This document shows positions 35,072 through 44,237 of a stretch of DNA of 64,000 bases, piece after piece. Source of the DNA: Candidatus Kuenenia stuttgartensis (GTDB lineage Bacteria > Planctomycetota > GCA-002687715 > CAIWVZ01). The DNA lies in assembly GCA_945860915.1 (NCBI GenBank), contig CAMARR010000002.1, forward strand, positions 186,001-250,000, given 5' to 3'. A program made the translations under genes and the position numbers. The notes under the pieces were generated by a model. That model did no database searches. It saw only the letters and a list, made by a program, of their open reading frames with translations, and was not told the DNA's origin. How positions within the stretch are numbered: the stretch's first letter is position 1; every line of letters starts with the position of its first letter.

Positions 35072-36262
35072 CTATGGGCGAGCAGTGATGACGAAGTACG
35101 TGTCAGTGCCGAGCATTTCGGTTCGGGCTTCGCCGAATTTTCGCGCCACGATCTCGCGATGGGCTTCGCCTGCCTTCGCAACTAGGAACATCTTGCCGTT
35201 CGGCGCGATGCGATCACGCGCGAAGGAAACAAACGCGTCGGCGATTCGAAAATCACCGAAGTACGGTGGATTTGCAACCACGAGATCAAACGGACCACCC
35301 GGGATGTTCTCGAGATCACGACGCAACAAGACCGTCGCGCCCGTGAGTGAATTGGCGACCATCGAGCGTCGTGCAGCGCCGACCGCCCGCGCATTGCAGT
35401 CGACGAGAACCGCCGACGACCCTGGAGAGCGAGCCAACGCGAAGGCTCCCATCACTCCGTATCCACAGCCGAGGTCGAGAATGCGGGCTTTTGCGCCAAC
35501 CTCGAGAACCTTGAGGAGGGCCTTGGTTCCGCGATCAAGCCGTCCGTAGGAGAAGACGCCGGGCCGTGTCAGAAAGCCGAGGGGCTTCGGAGGCAGGTCC
35601 ACTTGAAGGACGTGCGAGTGATCCTTCCACGCGGTGCGTTCTTTCTTGCGAGTCGCCCAGACGGCGGAGCCCCGATCCACGGCCGACACGTCCGCCTTGC
35701 CGAACACGCTTTCAACTGCGCCCTTGAGCCAAGAGGGGTCCTTATCCGTTGCTGCAACGAGCCGACCACCCATCACGAGGCGGTCATGGGCTTGCTCCAA
35801 GATTTCGCGCGTGAGCAGAGCTTCGCCGGTGGCCGGAAACGGAAGCGCGATCAGATCGAAGGGTTCTGCCTCGGGAGAGAGAGCATCGCCGGCTGCGCCC
35901 CGCCCGGTGACGAGGAGGCTCTCTCCTTGTGGAACGAAGCCCGGTACGTCTTCCCCAATCACGAGTCCTGCGGTGTTGACTCCGTTGGCTTCGACCTCGT
36001 TGCGTACGGCTGCCGCGGCGTAGGCATCGTAGTGCCACCATGTTGCGACGTTGGAGCCCCAGAGCGCCGACGCAGCCATGTATGCCACCCCTGCATGGTC
36101 TAGTCCCACGAGCACCCGCCCTGGAGACTTGATCGGCAGCGCCTCGATCAACACCCAGTCAGCGGGCGTCGTCCCTGATCGACCACGAAACGAACAGACG
36201 CCTCCGCGACACTCACGAATGCGCGCCCATTCGGGCGGATCACCTAGGACATAATTCGGCAT
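35072..36262 (-). CDS. Class I SAM-dependent methyltransferase, RsmC/RlmG-like
   Basis: 396 residues from ATG 36262. Two tandem Rossmann-like domains: the N-terminal one looks degenerate (LVGLDHAGVAYMAASALWG), as in RsmC/RlmG. The C-terminal catalytic domain has motif I ARILDLGCGYGVMGAFAL and motif IV DLVVANPPYFGDF (NPPY marks N-methylation of a planar base). Likely methylates guanine in rRNA; the exact target is not clear. It is divergent from the lipoprotein gene at 36351. Confidence 0.9.
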   Translation of the reverse strand: MPNYVLGDPPEWARIRECRGGVCSFRGRSGTTPADWVLIEALPIKSPGRVLVGLDHAGVAYMAASALWGSNVATWWHYDAYAAAAVRNEVEANGVNTAGLVIGEDVPGFVPQGESLLVTGRGAAGDALSPEAEPFDLIALPFPATGEALLTREILEQAHDRLVMGGRLVAATDKDPSWLKGAVESVFGKADVSAVDRGSAVWATRKKERTAWKDHSHVLQVDLPPKPLGFLTRPGVFSYGRLDRGTKALLKVLEVGAKARILDLGCGYGVMGAFALARSPGSSAVLVDCNARAVGAARRSMVANSLTGATVLLRRDLENIPGGPFDLVVANPPYFGDFRIADAFVSFARDRIAPNGKMFLVAKAGEAHREIVARKFGEARTEMLGTDTYFVITARP

Positions 36263-36350
36263 GGCCCACCTTAGCAACCCTGCGCCGCGAAACTCTCGCG
36301 CTGAGAGGCTAGACTCCATCATTGCCCTCGACCGAGGGATGGAGCCTTCC

Positions 36351-37142
36351 ATGCGTTCCCAGATTGCCGCTTATTCTGTCGTCTTGGCGATGCTCGGCGC
36401 GTGCGCCAGCGAACCCACGCCCACGGTGGCGACAACGAGCACTGAGCTTGTCGAATTGACCATCGTTTCGAACGAAGGCACGGCCGGCCGCGCGCGCACG
36501 ATAGAGGTCACGCCCCCCTCCGCGACTGCGACGAGACCCGCGCCGACCGAAACGAGGCGGTCTCCGGTTCGGATAGCGAAAATGCCGACACCCGGGCTGC
36601 CCATGCCACCAAAAGCACCTGAAACACGTCCGGTCGAAATAACGTTGGTTCTTCTAGATGATCTACAGCCTGAGGCTTCCGCCGAAGCGCAGGCGTGGGC
36701 CAAAAAGCTCTCAGCGCAGAATGCTGCAGAGCGGTCGAAGGCCATCACGGCACTCGGTGCGCTCGGCGCGGATGGTGCCCTCGCCGCCGCACCACTGCTT
36801 GGCAACCCATCCGCCGATGTTCGCTACTGCGCGCTATCTGCCCTGATCGCCGCCGGCCATGGCGCGGCAGGCATGACCAACTCCATCGTGGGTCGCTTGC
36901 AAGACACGGATGCTGGTGTGCGCCATCAGGCGCTACGAGCATTGCGCTTGCTCGGCTCAGATGCGAGCGATGCAATTGCCGCGTGCCTCACGGACACCGT
37001 ATGGACGGTACGACACGAGGCCGCACGCGCTCTAGGTGCAATGCACCTCACTGACGCGGCCAAGAAAGCACTGGATCACACGTCACGCTTTGATCGTGAC
37101 GAGTTAGTTCGTAGAGCCTGCCGCATGGCACTTGATCGCTGA
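36351..37142 (+). CDS. HEAT-repeat lipoprotein
   Basis: 263 residues from ATG 36351, with GGAG 6 nt upstream. Lipoprotein signal (QIAAYSVVLAMLGAC), then a proline/threonine-rich linker (about 25-110), then about four HEAT repeats (ERSKAITALGALGADG, DVRYCALSALIAAG, GVRHQALRALRLLG, TVRHEAARALGAMH). Such repeats form protein-binding solenoids. The partner is unknown. It is followed 31 nt later by the OsmC gene. Confidence 0.83.
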   Translation: MRSQIAAYSVVLAMLGACASEPTPTVATTSTELVELTIVSNEGTAGRARTIEVTPPSATATRPAPTETRRSPVRIAKMPTPGLPMPPKAPETRPVEITLVLLDDLQPEASAEAQAWAKKLSAQNAAERSKAITALGALGADGALAAAPLLGNPSADVRYCALSALIAAGHGAAGMTNSIVGRLQDTDAGVRHQALRALRLLGSDASDAIAACLTDTVWTVRHEAARALGAMHLTDAAKKALDHTSRFDRDELVRRACRMALDR

Positions 37143-37173
37143 CCTTCACACACCACTCTCGGGAGATCACTTT

Positions 37174-37590
37174 ATGGCCGTCGAAATCAACGTTTCCTAC
37201 CTCGGTGGCCTCGGCTGCCGCGCAACCCACGGTCCAAGTGGGGCCGTAGTTGAAACCACACCACCTAAAGACAACGGTGGCGATGGATCGAAGTTCTCAC
37301 CCACGGATCTTTTTGCCACGGCTCTAGGGACGTGCGTCGTGACCATCATGGCGATGGTGGCCGAGCGACGGGGCATCGACCTCCGCGGCATTCGCGTTCA
37401 CGTTGAAAAGCACATGACGTCGGAGCCACCTCGACGAATTGCGCGACTCCCCGTCACGATTACCTTTGACCGCCGACTTTCTGATGACGATGTGAAGGCC
37501 TTGGAAGCCGCTGCGCATGGCTGCCCTGTGCATCGAAGCCTCCATGCCGACATCGATTCGCCCATCACGCTCGTGTTTCCCCATGCGTGA
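37174..37590 (+). CDS. OsmC family protein
   Basis: 138 residues from ATG 37174 with a GGGAG site 8 nt upstream. Both family cysteines are present, in ATALGTCVVTIMAM and in HGCPVHRS, so peroxidase-type chemistry is possible. It is closest in pattern to the YhfA-type branch (FSPTDLFATALGTC). It probably reduces organic hydroperoxides. Its end overlaps the start of the next gene by 8 nt. Confidence 0.92.
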   Translation: MAVEINVSYLGGLGCRATHGPSGAVVETTPPKDNGGDGSKFSPTDLFATALGTCVVTIMAMVAERRGIDLRGIRVHVEKHMTSEPPRRIARLPVTITFDRRLSDDDVKALEAAAHGCPVHRSLHADIDSPITLVFPHA

Positions 37591-38548
37591 CAGCGTATGG
37601 ACCATCGCGGTCATCGCGCTCGCGGCCCTTGCTGGTTGCGCAACCGACAGCGCCGTCCAGAGGGCCGCGTCGCCGTACCTCGTTGTACTCGGGACCGCCC
37701 AAGACGGCGGCCTTCCCCACCTTGGATGTCAGCGCGCGTGCTGTGAGGCGGCTCGCACGGATCCTCGCCGGCGAAGACTCGTGGCTTCGCTATTGATCGT
37801 CGACCCGATTGCAAAAACGCGCTGGCTTATTGACGCGACACCCGATATTCGGGAACAAGAATCGCTAATCCGCGCCCACCCGGCTGCCCGGTCGACCGCC
37901 GGAGGCCGCGACCCACTGGTCGACGGCATCTTCCTTACCCACGCGCACATGGGGCATGTCGCCGGACTTCTCCAGTTCGGCCGCGAAGCGATGGCATCGC
38001 GCGATGTCCCCGTTTTCGCTGGGCCACGCATGGGCATGTTTCTTCGCGATCAGGAGCCATGGAAACTCCTGATTGAGGCACGACATATCGATGTGCGTCC
38101 ACTCAACCCGGGCAGCGACGTCCGTCTCTCGGAATCCGTATCAGTCACGCCGATCACCGTACCGCACCGCGACGAATTTTCTGAAACGTTCGGATTCGTG
38201 GTCGCGCTCGGCAAACATCGCGCCCTCTACATTCCCGACATTGACAAATGGGAACGATGGGACCGGAACCTTCGAGACGAAGTCGCGAAGGTCGACATTG
38301 CATTGCTGGACGGGACGTTCTTCGCCGATGGCGAAATTCCTGGGCGGGCGATGCGAGATATCCCTCACCCGTTCGTCGACGAAACTCTGACCCTCATGGC
38401 GACTTGGCCCGAGGCAGAGCGCAAGAAAGTCGTCTTCACCCACCTCAATCACACGAATCCGCTGGCACAGGGCTCAACGGCCGCACTCGCTTCCGTCCAG
38501 TCGCGAGGCGGACGCATCGCCGCTGAAGGCGAGATCATCCGCCCGTAG
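37583..38548 (+). CDS. PqqB-like metallo-beta-lactamase lipoprotein
   Basis: 321 residues from ATG 37583. It begins with a lipoprotein signal (TIAVIALAALAGC). The fold matches PqqB-type MBL hydrolases: VVLGTAQDGGLPHLGC with the conserved CQRACC region, metal motif LTHAHMGHVAG (HxHxxH with GH at the end), YIPDIDKW and FTHLNHTNP near the C-terminus. No other pqq genes are near, so it is more likely a free-standing hydrolase than a PQQ synthesis protein. Cell-envelope location is predicted. Confidence 0.87.
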   Translation: MRDSVWTIAVIALAALAGCATDSAVQRAASPYLVVLGTAQDGGLPHLGCQRACCEAARTDPRRRRLVASLLIVDPIAKTRWLIDATPDIREQESLIRAHPAARSTAGGRDPLVDGIFLTHAHMGHVAGLLQFGREAMASRDVPVFAGPRMGMFLRDQEPWKLLIEARHIDVRPLNPGSDVRLSESVSVTPITVPHRDEFSETFGFVVALGKHRALYIPDIDKWERWDRNLRDEVAKVDIALLDGTFFADGEIPGRAMRDIPHPFVDETLTLMATWPEAERKKVVFTHLNHTNPLAQGSTAALASVQSRGGRIAAEGEIIRP

Positions 38549-38551
38549 GTC

Positions 38552-39607
38552 CTAGCGACTTGGCGTGGGTGGCGTCGGCTCTTCGGGGGGCTCTTTCTCC
38601 AACGGCTTGCGAGTCCCCTTTACTTTGGGACCGATGTAGGCCTTTGCGACGACAACATCGTCGAAACGGACCGTCGAGGTTTCAAGCGGCTGCTTGGAAC
38701 CCTGACGTGAAGCAGCGACGGCGCTCATGAAGTAATTAAGCCACACGCCGTTCACCTGCAAATTGCGCGCGGTTCGCCAGCGGAAGCCCTCGAACCCGGC
38801 GACGAGTTTCCCGTCGACCCAATAGGCTTGGATGCCGTCACGTTCCAAAGGACTGCTGTTCATGCGCACCATGAACTCGACGCATGTCCATGTATCTTGC
38901 GTGGCGACCACCGGCGCTTTCGCACCACATCCGTTGCCCCAATACTTATTGTCGATGCGATCCATTTCCATCTCGCACCAGTAGGACAGAAGTCGCCAAG
39001 CACCGGGTGGGGGAAATGCACCTGCGTGACCAAATGGCTCAACCGAGGTCATGAATCGCACGTTGCCGTCGGGACAAATGCCGTCGCCACGGAATGGAAC
39101 CGGCTCTGCCGGCACATCGCCAGTCAGCGAAACCAGATGGCCTACATAGTCGTGAGGGCTCTTGAAGTTGACATAGAAGCGGCAGAACACTTCGTCCTCG
39201 CCATAAGGCAGTCGCTTGAAGAGGTGACCACTCGATGCCTTGCCGTTCGCAAGGGATGCGGTGATCTCGGCGCACTTTGTGTCGTTGTTGCCGCCGACGA
39301 CGACCCCAACCTGCCCCTTGCGATCAGTCCACGATTTCAGACCTTGATCCGAGTCAAAGTCTTCAGTGAACAAGACGAGCTTGTTCTCGCGAATCCCAAA
39401 GTCACCGGGATACTCTCGTGCTATGCCGCCACCAACGGACGGCACCGAGCGTCGAATCCCCTTCGGAAGCGACGTCAATTCGGGAGACGTGAGCTGCGTT
39501 GGACGGGATGCCGGCGCATCTTGTAGAACCGGTGTCCCCGGGCCCGTGTCCTGCGCCGCAACGACTGCGACGAGAACCGCCCCGAATGCGATCATGCTTC
39601 GGAACAT
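38552..39607 (-). CDS. Secreted beta-sandwich protein, unknown function
   Basis: 351 residues with a signal peptide (RSMIAFGAVLVAVVAAQ). The body looks like a concanavalin-like jelly roll: LFTEDFDSDQGLKSWTD, VFCRFYVNFKSPHDYVGH, AYWVDGKLVAGFEGF and VRFDDVVVAKAYIGP, the order seen in secreted planctomycete sugar-binding or lyase-like proteins. A proline-rich tail ends it. No catalytic residues can be assigned. It is convergent with the PqqB-like gene with a 3-nt gap. Confidence 0.8.
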   Translation of the reverse strand: MFRSMIAFGAVLVAVVAAQDTGPGTPVLQDAPASRPTQLTSPELTSLPKGIRRSVPSVGGGIAREYPGDFGIRENKLVLFTEDFDSDQGLKSWTDRKGQVGVVVGGNNDTKCAEITASLANGKASSGHLFKRLPYGEDEVFCRFYVNFKSPHDYVGHLVSLTGDVPAEPVPFRGDGICPDGNVRFMTSVEPFGHAGAFPPPGAWRLLSYWCEMEMDRIDNKYWGNGCGAKAPVVATQDTWTCVEFMVRMNSSPLERDGIQAYWVDGKLVAGFEGFRWRTARNLQVNGVWLNYFMSAVAASRQGSKQPLETSTVRFDDVVVAKAYIGPKVKGTRKPLEKEPPEEPTPPTPSR

Positions 39608-39634
39608 ACTTTTCCCCCTGAGTTCTGAGCGATC

Positions 39635-40558
39635 TTAACCGCGAAACCCGCAACGTTCGACGAGCAAGTCGAGAACTCTTGCCAACGAGTCCGGACGATG
39701 GACGTAATGGACACCAGAAAGGCCGCGACGGGTATGAAGGCTTCCACTACCCCCCAACATGAGCTCAACTTCGCCGGGCAGGGTCGCTCGCAGCGCCTTA
39801 ATGCACGCTGTCGTCTCAGGCCGTCCGGTCGCTTCGCTGACCGAAAGACCAACCACTCGAGCGCCTGACAGCCGCGTGGCTTCGACGATCTCGTTGGGAG
39901 GCGTTTCGCGACCGAGCACCAATACACGAAACCCCCGATCGACGCAGATGAGACCCGCGATCGTGATACCAAGCGCATGTTGTTCGCCTGGAAGGGTCGT
40001 CAGCAACACCAGTGGCCCTTCATTTGAGACGTATCGCCGAAAGACACCCCGTGAGACATCCTGAATGATCTCCGAGGCCATGTGCTCTTGGTGGACCGCG
40101 ATCGCACCTCGAGCCCAAAGCTCGCCGATTTGAGCAAGAAGGGGTCCTAGGCATTCGATGGCGAAGCGAGATGGCCCAAGCGCTTCGAGCTGGTCGGCAA
40201 GTAGCACTTGGAGCCGCCCCGAGTCGAGGGCGGCCACGCAGTTGACGAGATCGACCAAGCTTGGCCCGCCCTCAAGGTTTGCGGAGGCGTCGGCTGAACT
40301 AACCATCCGCACGAGCTCGTCCTCGGGTCTTCTAACGACATCGCCGGCGCGCAGCCCGAGCCGCATGGCTCGCACGATCAGAGTCAGGCGCACGAGATCG
40401 GTTTCTGAGTAGACCCTATGTCCCGATGGTTTGCGGATAGGTACTGGGAAACCGTAGCGACGCTCCCATACGCGTAGGGTCGCAGGACGTAAGCCGGTCC
40501 GGGCTGCGATCTCCCCGACCGAGAATTCCGACGCCGCAAAACCCGAATCATCCGCCAT
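39635..40558 (-). CDS. MerR-type regulator with B12-binding domain (CarH/LitR-like)
   Basis: 307 residues. The N-terminal MerR helix-turn-helix shows FSVGEIAARTGLRPATLRVW and RRYGFPVPIRKPSGHRVY. A four-helix cap follows with WARGAIAVHQEHMASEII, matching the W-x9-EH signature that shields adenosylcobalamin. The C-terminal cobalamin-binding Rossmann domain has LLTTLPGEQHALG in place of the classic ExHxxG, supplying the lower axial histidine. Such proteins repress in the dark and release DNA on light. It is divergent from a photolyase over a 34-bp inverted repeat, which supports light control. Confidence 0.93.
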   Translation of the reverse strand: MADDSGFAASEFSVGEIAARTGLRPATLRVWERRYGFPVPIRKPSGHRVYSETDLVRLTLIVRAMRLGLRAGDVVRRPEDELVRMVSSADASANLEGGPSLVDLVNCVAALDSGRLQVLLADQLEALGPSRFAIECLGPLLAQIGELWARGAIAVHQEHMASEIIQDVSRGVFRRYVSNEGPLVLLTTLPGEQHALGITIAGLICVDRGFRVLVLGRETPPNEIVEATRLSGARVVGLSVSEATGRPETTACIKALRATLPGEVELMLGGSGSLHTRRGLSGVHYVHRPDSLARVLDLLVERCGFRG

Positions 40559-40586
40559 GCTTGTCCAACTGTAATGCGGCCAACAT

Positions 40587-40620
40587 CTAGACGGTAGCCC
40601 AGCGCGAGGCTACGGTCTAG
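40587..40620. promoter_or_regulatory. Inverted repeat between the B12 regulator and photolyase: candidate CarH operator
   Basis: CTAGACGGTAGCC (40587-40599) and GGCTACGGTCTAG (40608-40620) are inverted with 12 of 13 positions matching and an 8-bp spacer. It ends 2 nt before the photolyase ATG and fills most of the 64-bp intergenic gap, as expected for an operator that blocks both promoters. Confidence 0.65.
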
Positions 40621-40622
40621 CT

Positions 40623-42056
40623 ATGGCCATCCCGTTACCGAGTCTCGGCCCCGAAGACGTGGATCCTAGGTATCGCGACTTGGTGGCAGATTCTCGCACC
40701 ACGATCCGAAGGGCCGGGCCTTCACCCAGCGATGCACGCTGCGTGCTCTTGTGGATCCAACGAGCACAGCGCGGTCGCGACAACCCGGCACTCGATATGG
40801 CCATTGCCCTCGGCAATCGCCTCGGGCTTCCCGTCGTGGCCTTTCTGGGCCTTATGCCCCGCTATCCGCGTGCGACGCTCCGAGCCTATGAGTTCCTATT
40901 CGCGGGCATTCCAGAGCTCGCCGCCGACTTGGAGCAACGCAACGTGCGCCTCGTTGTTCGGCCGTTCCCGGATCACCACGTGGCTCTGTTTGCAAAAGAA
41001 GCCGGCGCGGCGGTCATCGTCGGCGATGAGAATCCCCTTCGCGATCCGGAGAGCTGGCGACGGTCGGTGGCTTCAAGGGCGGCGATGCCCGTGGTAACGG
41101 TCGAAACAGAGTGTCTCATCCCGCCCATGCTGTTCGCAAAGCAGGAGTTTGCTGCACGAACCTTGCGCCCCAAGTATCACCGGCTCTCTGAGTCGCACTT
41201 GGTTCGAAGTCCTGATGTCCGGGCGAAAATCAAGTGCGTGGCGCCTCTTCGTGGCGAAGACCCAACAACGCTTAAGGTCCCGGGGTCATGGCGGGTGGAT
41301 CGGTCGGTTGGCCCAGTTTCCACATTCGCATCGGGTCCTCGCTCTGCGCGCGCGGCGTTGTTGGAGTTCGTGAAGCATCGCCTCCATGGCTACGCCGAGA
41401 ATCGAAACCACCCGGACCTTCCAGTCACTAGCCGCCTTTCACCGTGGCTGCACTTCGGTCACCTCGGGCCCCGCGAAGTCGCCTGCGCGGTCAACAAGGC
41501 CGACGTTCCCATTGCCGACCGCGACGCGTTCCTTGAAGAGTTCCTCGTGCGCAGGGAACTCGCCTACAACTACGTTCTTCACCAGCCCCGGTACGACGAG
41601 CTCGGGGGGTGTCCCACCTGGGCACTGAAGTCGTTGGATGCGCACCGCAACGATGTTCGTCCATACCTCTATGACGCCGAGCAACTGCGCAACGCAGGAA
41701 CACATGACGACCTGTGGAATGCGGCGCAACGCGAAATGGTGCTTTCAGGGCACATGCATGGCTACATCCGCATGTACTGGGCAAAGAAGATCCTCGAATG
41801 GTCTAAGACGCCCGAAGCTGCGTTCGACATCGCTTTGGCGATGAATGATGCGTTCGAAATTGATGGTCGTGACCCTAACGGATTCACTGGGATCGCATGG
41901 GCCATCGGTGGCCTCCACGATCGCCCTTGGGCGCCCGCCCGTCCGATCTTCGGCATGGTTCGCTTCATGTCCTACGCAAGCACCGGGCGCAAGTTCAACA
42001 AGAAGGCCTATATCGCCCGCGTTGATGCGCTCGACCCAGCCACCAACTTGTTCTGA
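40623..42056 (+). CDS. phr: Class II CPD deoxyribodipyrimidine photolyase
   Basis: 477 residues. The class II signature is clear: CVLLWIQRAQRGRDNPALD at the N-terminus, LVRRELAYNYVLH, QREMVLSGHMHGYIRMYWAK, and DGRDPNGFTGIAWAIGGLHD followed by RPIFGMVRFMS. It repairs cyclobutane pyrimidine dimers using FAD and light. No ribosome-binding site is evident because the start lies against an inverted repeat. The divergent B12-dependent regulator probably controls it. Confidence 0.96.
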   Translation: MAIPLPSLGPEDVDPRYRDLVADSRTTIRRAGPSPSDARCVLLWIQRAQRGRDNPALDMAIALGNRLGLPVVAFLGLMPRYPRATLRAYEFLFAGIPELAADLEQRNVRLVVRPFPDHHVALFAKEAGAAVIVGDENPLRDPESWRRSVASRAAMPVVTVETECLIPPMLFAKQEFAARTLRPKYHRLSESHLVRSPDVRAKIKCVAPLRGEDPTTLKVPGSWRVDRSVGPVSTFASGPRSARAALLEFVKHRLHGYAENRNHPDLPVTSRLSPWLHFGHLGPREVACAVNKADVPIADRDAFLEEFLVRRELAYNYVLHQPRYDELGGCPTWALKSLDAHRNDVRPYLYDAEQLRNAGTHDDLWNAAQREMVLSGHMHGYIRMYWAKKILEWSKTPEAAFDIALAMNDAFEIDGRDPNGFTGIAWAIGGLHDRPWAPARPIFGMVRFMSYASTGRKFNKKAYIARVDALDPATNLF

Positions 42057-42129
42057 ACGTCTTGGGCGTCACGCGCTTGCACCCTTGCCAAAGTTCGAGG
42101 GAGCGAAACTGACCTTCGGCACGAAGCAG

Positions 42130-42624
42130 CTACGGAGATCCACGTTCCCATCGGGTGCCGGCTCCAAGTGCTTCGTGAAGTAGTGGTTCCCACGCCGCAA
42201 GTAGCTCGCGTTCGCTTTCGGGCACACGACTTGGACGAATACAAAGTCCTTTCACAAGCGCGTTGGACACGAGACGTGGCGTGCTCGTGCGGCGCCCCAT
42301 CAGGGCTTCAGCCAACGACGAAGCGGCACGCCAAGCGATCTCGTCAGATTCTTCGCCGATGCACTCGGCGAGGGCATCGACTGCCTCCTCGGTCGATTCA
42401 GTGCCACCGTGAAGCAGCTGCTGTATGCTTTTGACCAGCAGGCGGCCACGCGGTGAATTTCTGCCCTCAAATGACATGTCGCGTGCCAACGCGCCCTCCC
42501 ACGGCGATGCGAGTTCCGCCGGTGCGATCCCCATGACCGGTTGCACAAGAGGGCGCATGCTCGGCCATGCAAGGACGACGGAGGCGCACATCGCGATCCC
42601 GACGACGCATAAGCCCGAGTTCAC
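42130..42624 (-). CDS. Small membrane-anchored helical protein downstream of an ECF sigma factor
   Basis: 164 residues from GTG 42624, which overlaps the upstream gene's stop as GTGA; the longer frame reaching 42855 lies inside that gene. One N-terminal helix (CVVGIAMCASVVLAW) is followed by helical HEAT-like sequence (EEAVDALAECIGEESDEI, AWRAASSLAEALMG). It is third in the sigma factor, TPR, HEAT-like order. Role unknown. Confidence 0.72.
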   Translation of the reverse strand: MNSGLCVVGIAMCASVVLAWPSMRPLVQPVMGIAPAELASPWEGALARDMSFEGRNSPRGRLLVKSIQQLLHGGTESTEEAVDALAECIGEESDEIAWRAASSLAEALMGRRTSTPRLVSNALVKGLCIRPSRVPESERELLAAWEPLLHEALGAGTRWERGSP

Positions 42625-43370
42625 AAGCGACCCTCGCTCGGCGCAAGGGACTTCAGCCGCACTCGAATGAGGTCTAATTGAAGCGCCACGCGCGACGCAT
42701 CGCGCCCCTCGCGAAATCGGAGTTTCAATTCCTCGGCGATCCGCCGAAACACGTTCGCCGCTTCGACTCCCTGCCCTTGATCGAGTTTGAGAGCTACGAG
42801 GCGATCTAGGGCATCGAGGGCCACCGTCCGCAGGTCGAGATGTTCCGCGAGGCACTTCATCAAAGTCGCTTCACAGGCATCCGGGCGCTTCTCAGAACGA
42901 TGAAGCGAGGCGAGCCGCAGCAAGGCCTCCGCGTGGTTTCGACTCTCGGATGCGAACTTGCCGATGATGGTCTCAAGAGCATTTTGGGCTTCCAGAACCT
43001 TGCGGTTTCGCCGGTGCATCGACGCGAGTTCCAGGAGGGCGTCCGTCGCCCCCCGAGCCTCCGTGACAATTTCTGCCGCGCTTTGCCAAGCGGCCTCGGC
43101 GCCCGAGTGATCTCCGAGCTTCCGCATGAGGCGACCTTTCTCCAAAAGGGCGCGAGACTTCACCGAGCGCGCACTCGGGAACCTCGCCACGACATCATCC
43201 AATGCAGCTAGTGCTTCGGCGAACGCATTCAGCTGTTCATGCCCAAACTTGCGCTTTGCAAGCTCGATGCGCTTCAACGCAACGTCGAGCGCGGCGTTCG
43301 GGTGACTTTGCCCAAGCGCAACGTTGGGAAGTGCGACGAGCGCCAACAACATCAGTAGGATCTTGGCCAA
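42621..43370 (-). CDS. Secreted TPR-like protein
   Basis: 249 residues with a signal peptide (KILLMLLALVALPNVALGQ). Repeated helix pairs resemble TPR/outer-membrane lipoprotein-type repeats (NAFAEALAALDDVVARFPSA, SRALLEKGRLMRKLGDHSGA, AEALLRLASLHRSEK). It follows the ECF sigma gene by 18 nt and is coupled to the next gene by a GTGA overlap, so the three form an operon. No enzymatic motif is seen. Confidence 0.83.
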   Translation of the reverse strand: MAKILLMLLALVALPNVALGQSHPNAALDVALKRIELAKRKFGHEQLNAFAEALAALDDVVARFPSARSVKSRALLEKGRLMRKLGDHSGAEAAWQSAAEIVTEARGATDALLELASMHRRNRKVLEAQNALETIIGKFASESRNHAEALLRLASLHRSEKRPDACEATLMKCLAEHLDLRTVALDALDRLVALKLDQGQGVEAANVFRRIAEELKLRFREGRDASRVALQLDLIRVRLKSLAPSEGRL

Positions 43371-43388
43371 TTTGATCTCCGAGGAGCC

Positions 43389-43937
43389 CTAGCGAAGCGC
43401 GACACGGTCTTGCTCGACGCACACGAGTCGCCCCCTCAGTTCCGTGAGAGCTTTGTAGAGCTGGCGACGCTGGCGGTCCCTCGACACGCCCGTCAATTGC
43501 TCAACCTCAGTCGGTGAGAAGCCGTCAAGAAGTCTGAGTTCGACGATTCGCCGTTTCGACGCGGATAGCCGTATGACCTCGCTTCGCAAAAGCCCTGGAA
43601 GCCCTTCGTCCACAGGAGGATCAGTGATGGAGACCTCACTCGCATTGTCGAGGGACACCTGGCGAACCCTCTCGCGCCGCAGCGACGAGAGGAAGCGATT
43701 GCGAGCCACGGCGCGGAGCCAAGTTCCAAGGCGGGCGGGGTCGCGCAGAGTCCCTAGGTGAGAGTAAGCAACAAGGAGGCAATCCTGAATGATCTCCTCG
43801 CTTTGGTGATAGTCGACTCGGAGCTTTCGAAGGAACGTGGCCAGCATCGTTCGAGCGGCGTCGGCGAACGCGCTCCACGCTTCCGGGTCTCGGCCCTGCA
43901 GACGATCGAGAGGAATGTCAATCCAAGTCTCTTCCAC
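43389..43937 (-). CDS. ECF-type RNA polymerase sigma factor
   Basis: 182 residues from GTG 43937 with a GGAAGGGG site 5 nt upstream; a longer frame to 44036 adds an unrelated leader. Region 2 shows YHQSEEIIQDCLLVAYSHL and GTWLRAVARNRFLSSLRRER. Region 4 has RIVELRLLDGFSPTEVEQL and TGVSRDRQRRQLYKAL, the helix-turn-helix binding the -35 element. No anti-sigma factor is visible; the two downstream exported proteins are candidates for its regulation or targets. Confidence 0.92.
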   Translation of the reverse strand: MEETWIDIPLDRLQGRDPEAWSAFADAARTMLATFLRKLRVDYHQSEEIIQDCLLVAYSHLGTLRDPARLGTWLRAVARNRFLSSLRRERVRQVSLDNASEVSITDPPVDEGLPGLLRSEVIRLSASKRRIVELRLLDGFSPTEVEQLTGVSRDRQRRQLYKALTELRGRLVCVEQDRVALR

Positions 43938-44237
43938 GGATGCCCCTTCCTGTGACGAGTCCGAATCTAGTGTCAACCTCGCAGGTGTCAAGCAAAGCAC
44001 TTCGATGGACAAAGAAAGACTGCAAACAGTCATCACCGTGGCTAGTTAAATCAGTCTTTTCACCGTGGTCGTTTCGTAATCACCTTGCAACGACAACCGA
44101 TATTGAGAGGATTCCTCTCAGGCGGTGATCAGCCACCTCGCTGCCTCAAAGCGTCGTGCCGGGACATAATCCACAGTCTCAGGGGGCGAGTGAGCGCCGC
44201 TGCCATGACAAAAAAAGGCCAACCGGCCGGCCAGATT
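43938..44237. other. 300-bp intergenic region, no gene seen
   Basis: This lies between the sigma factor start and the MFS transporter stop, both on the minus strand. It holds the sigma-gene promoter region and, at its left flank, a probable terminator for the transporter. No coding frame or RNA gene is evident. Confidence 0.5.
44210..44232 (-). terminator. Probable terminator behind the MFS transporter gene
   Basis: A GC-rich self-complementary tract (GGCCGGCCGGTTGGCC) just past the stop codon is followed on the minus strand by seven T residues. The stem is short, so confidence is moderate. Confidence 0.5.
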
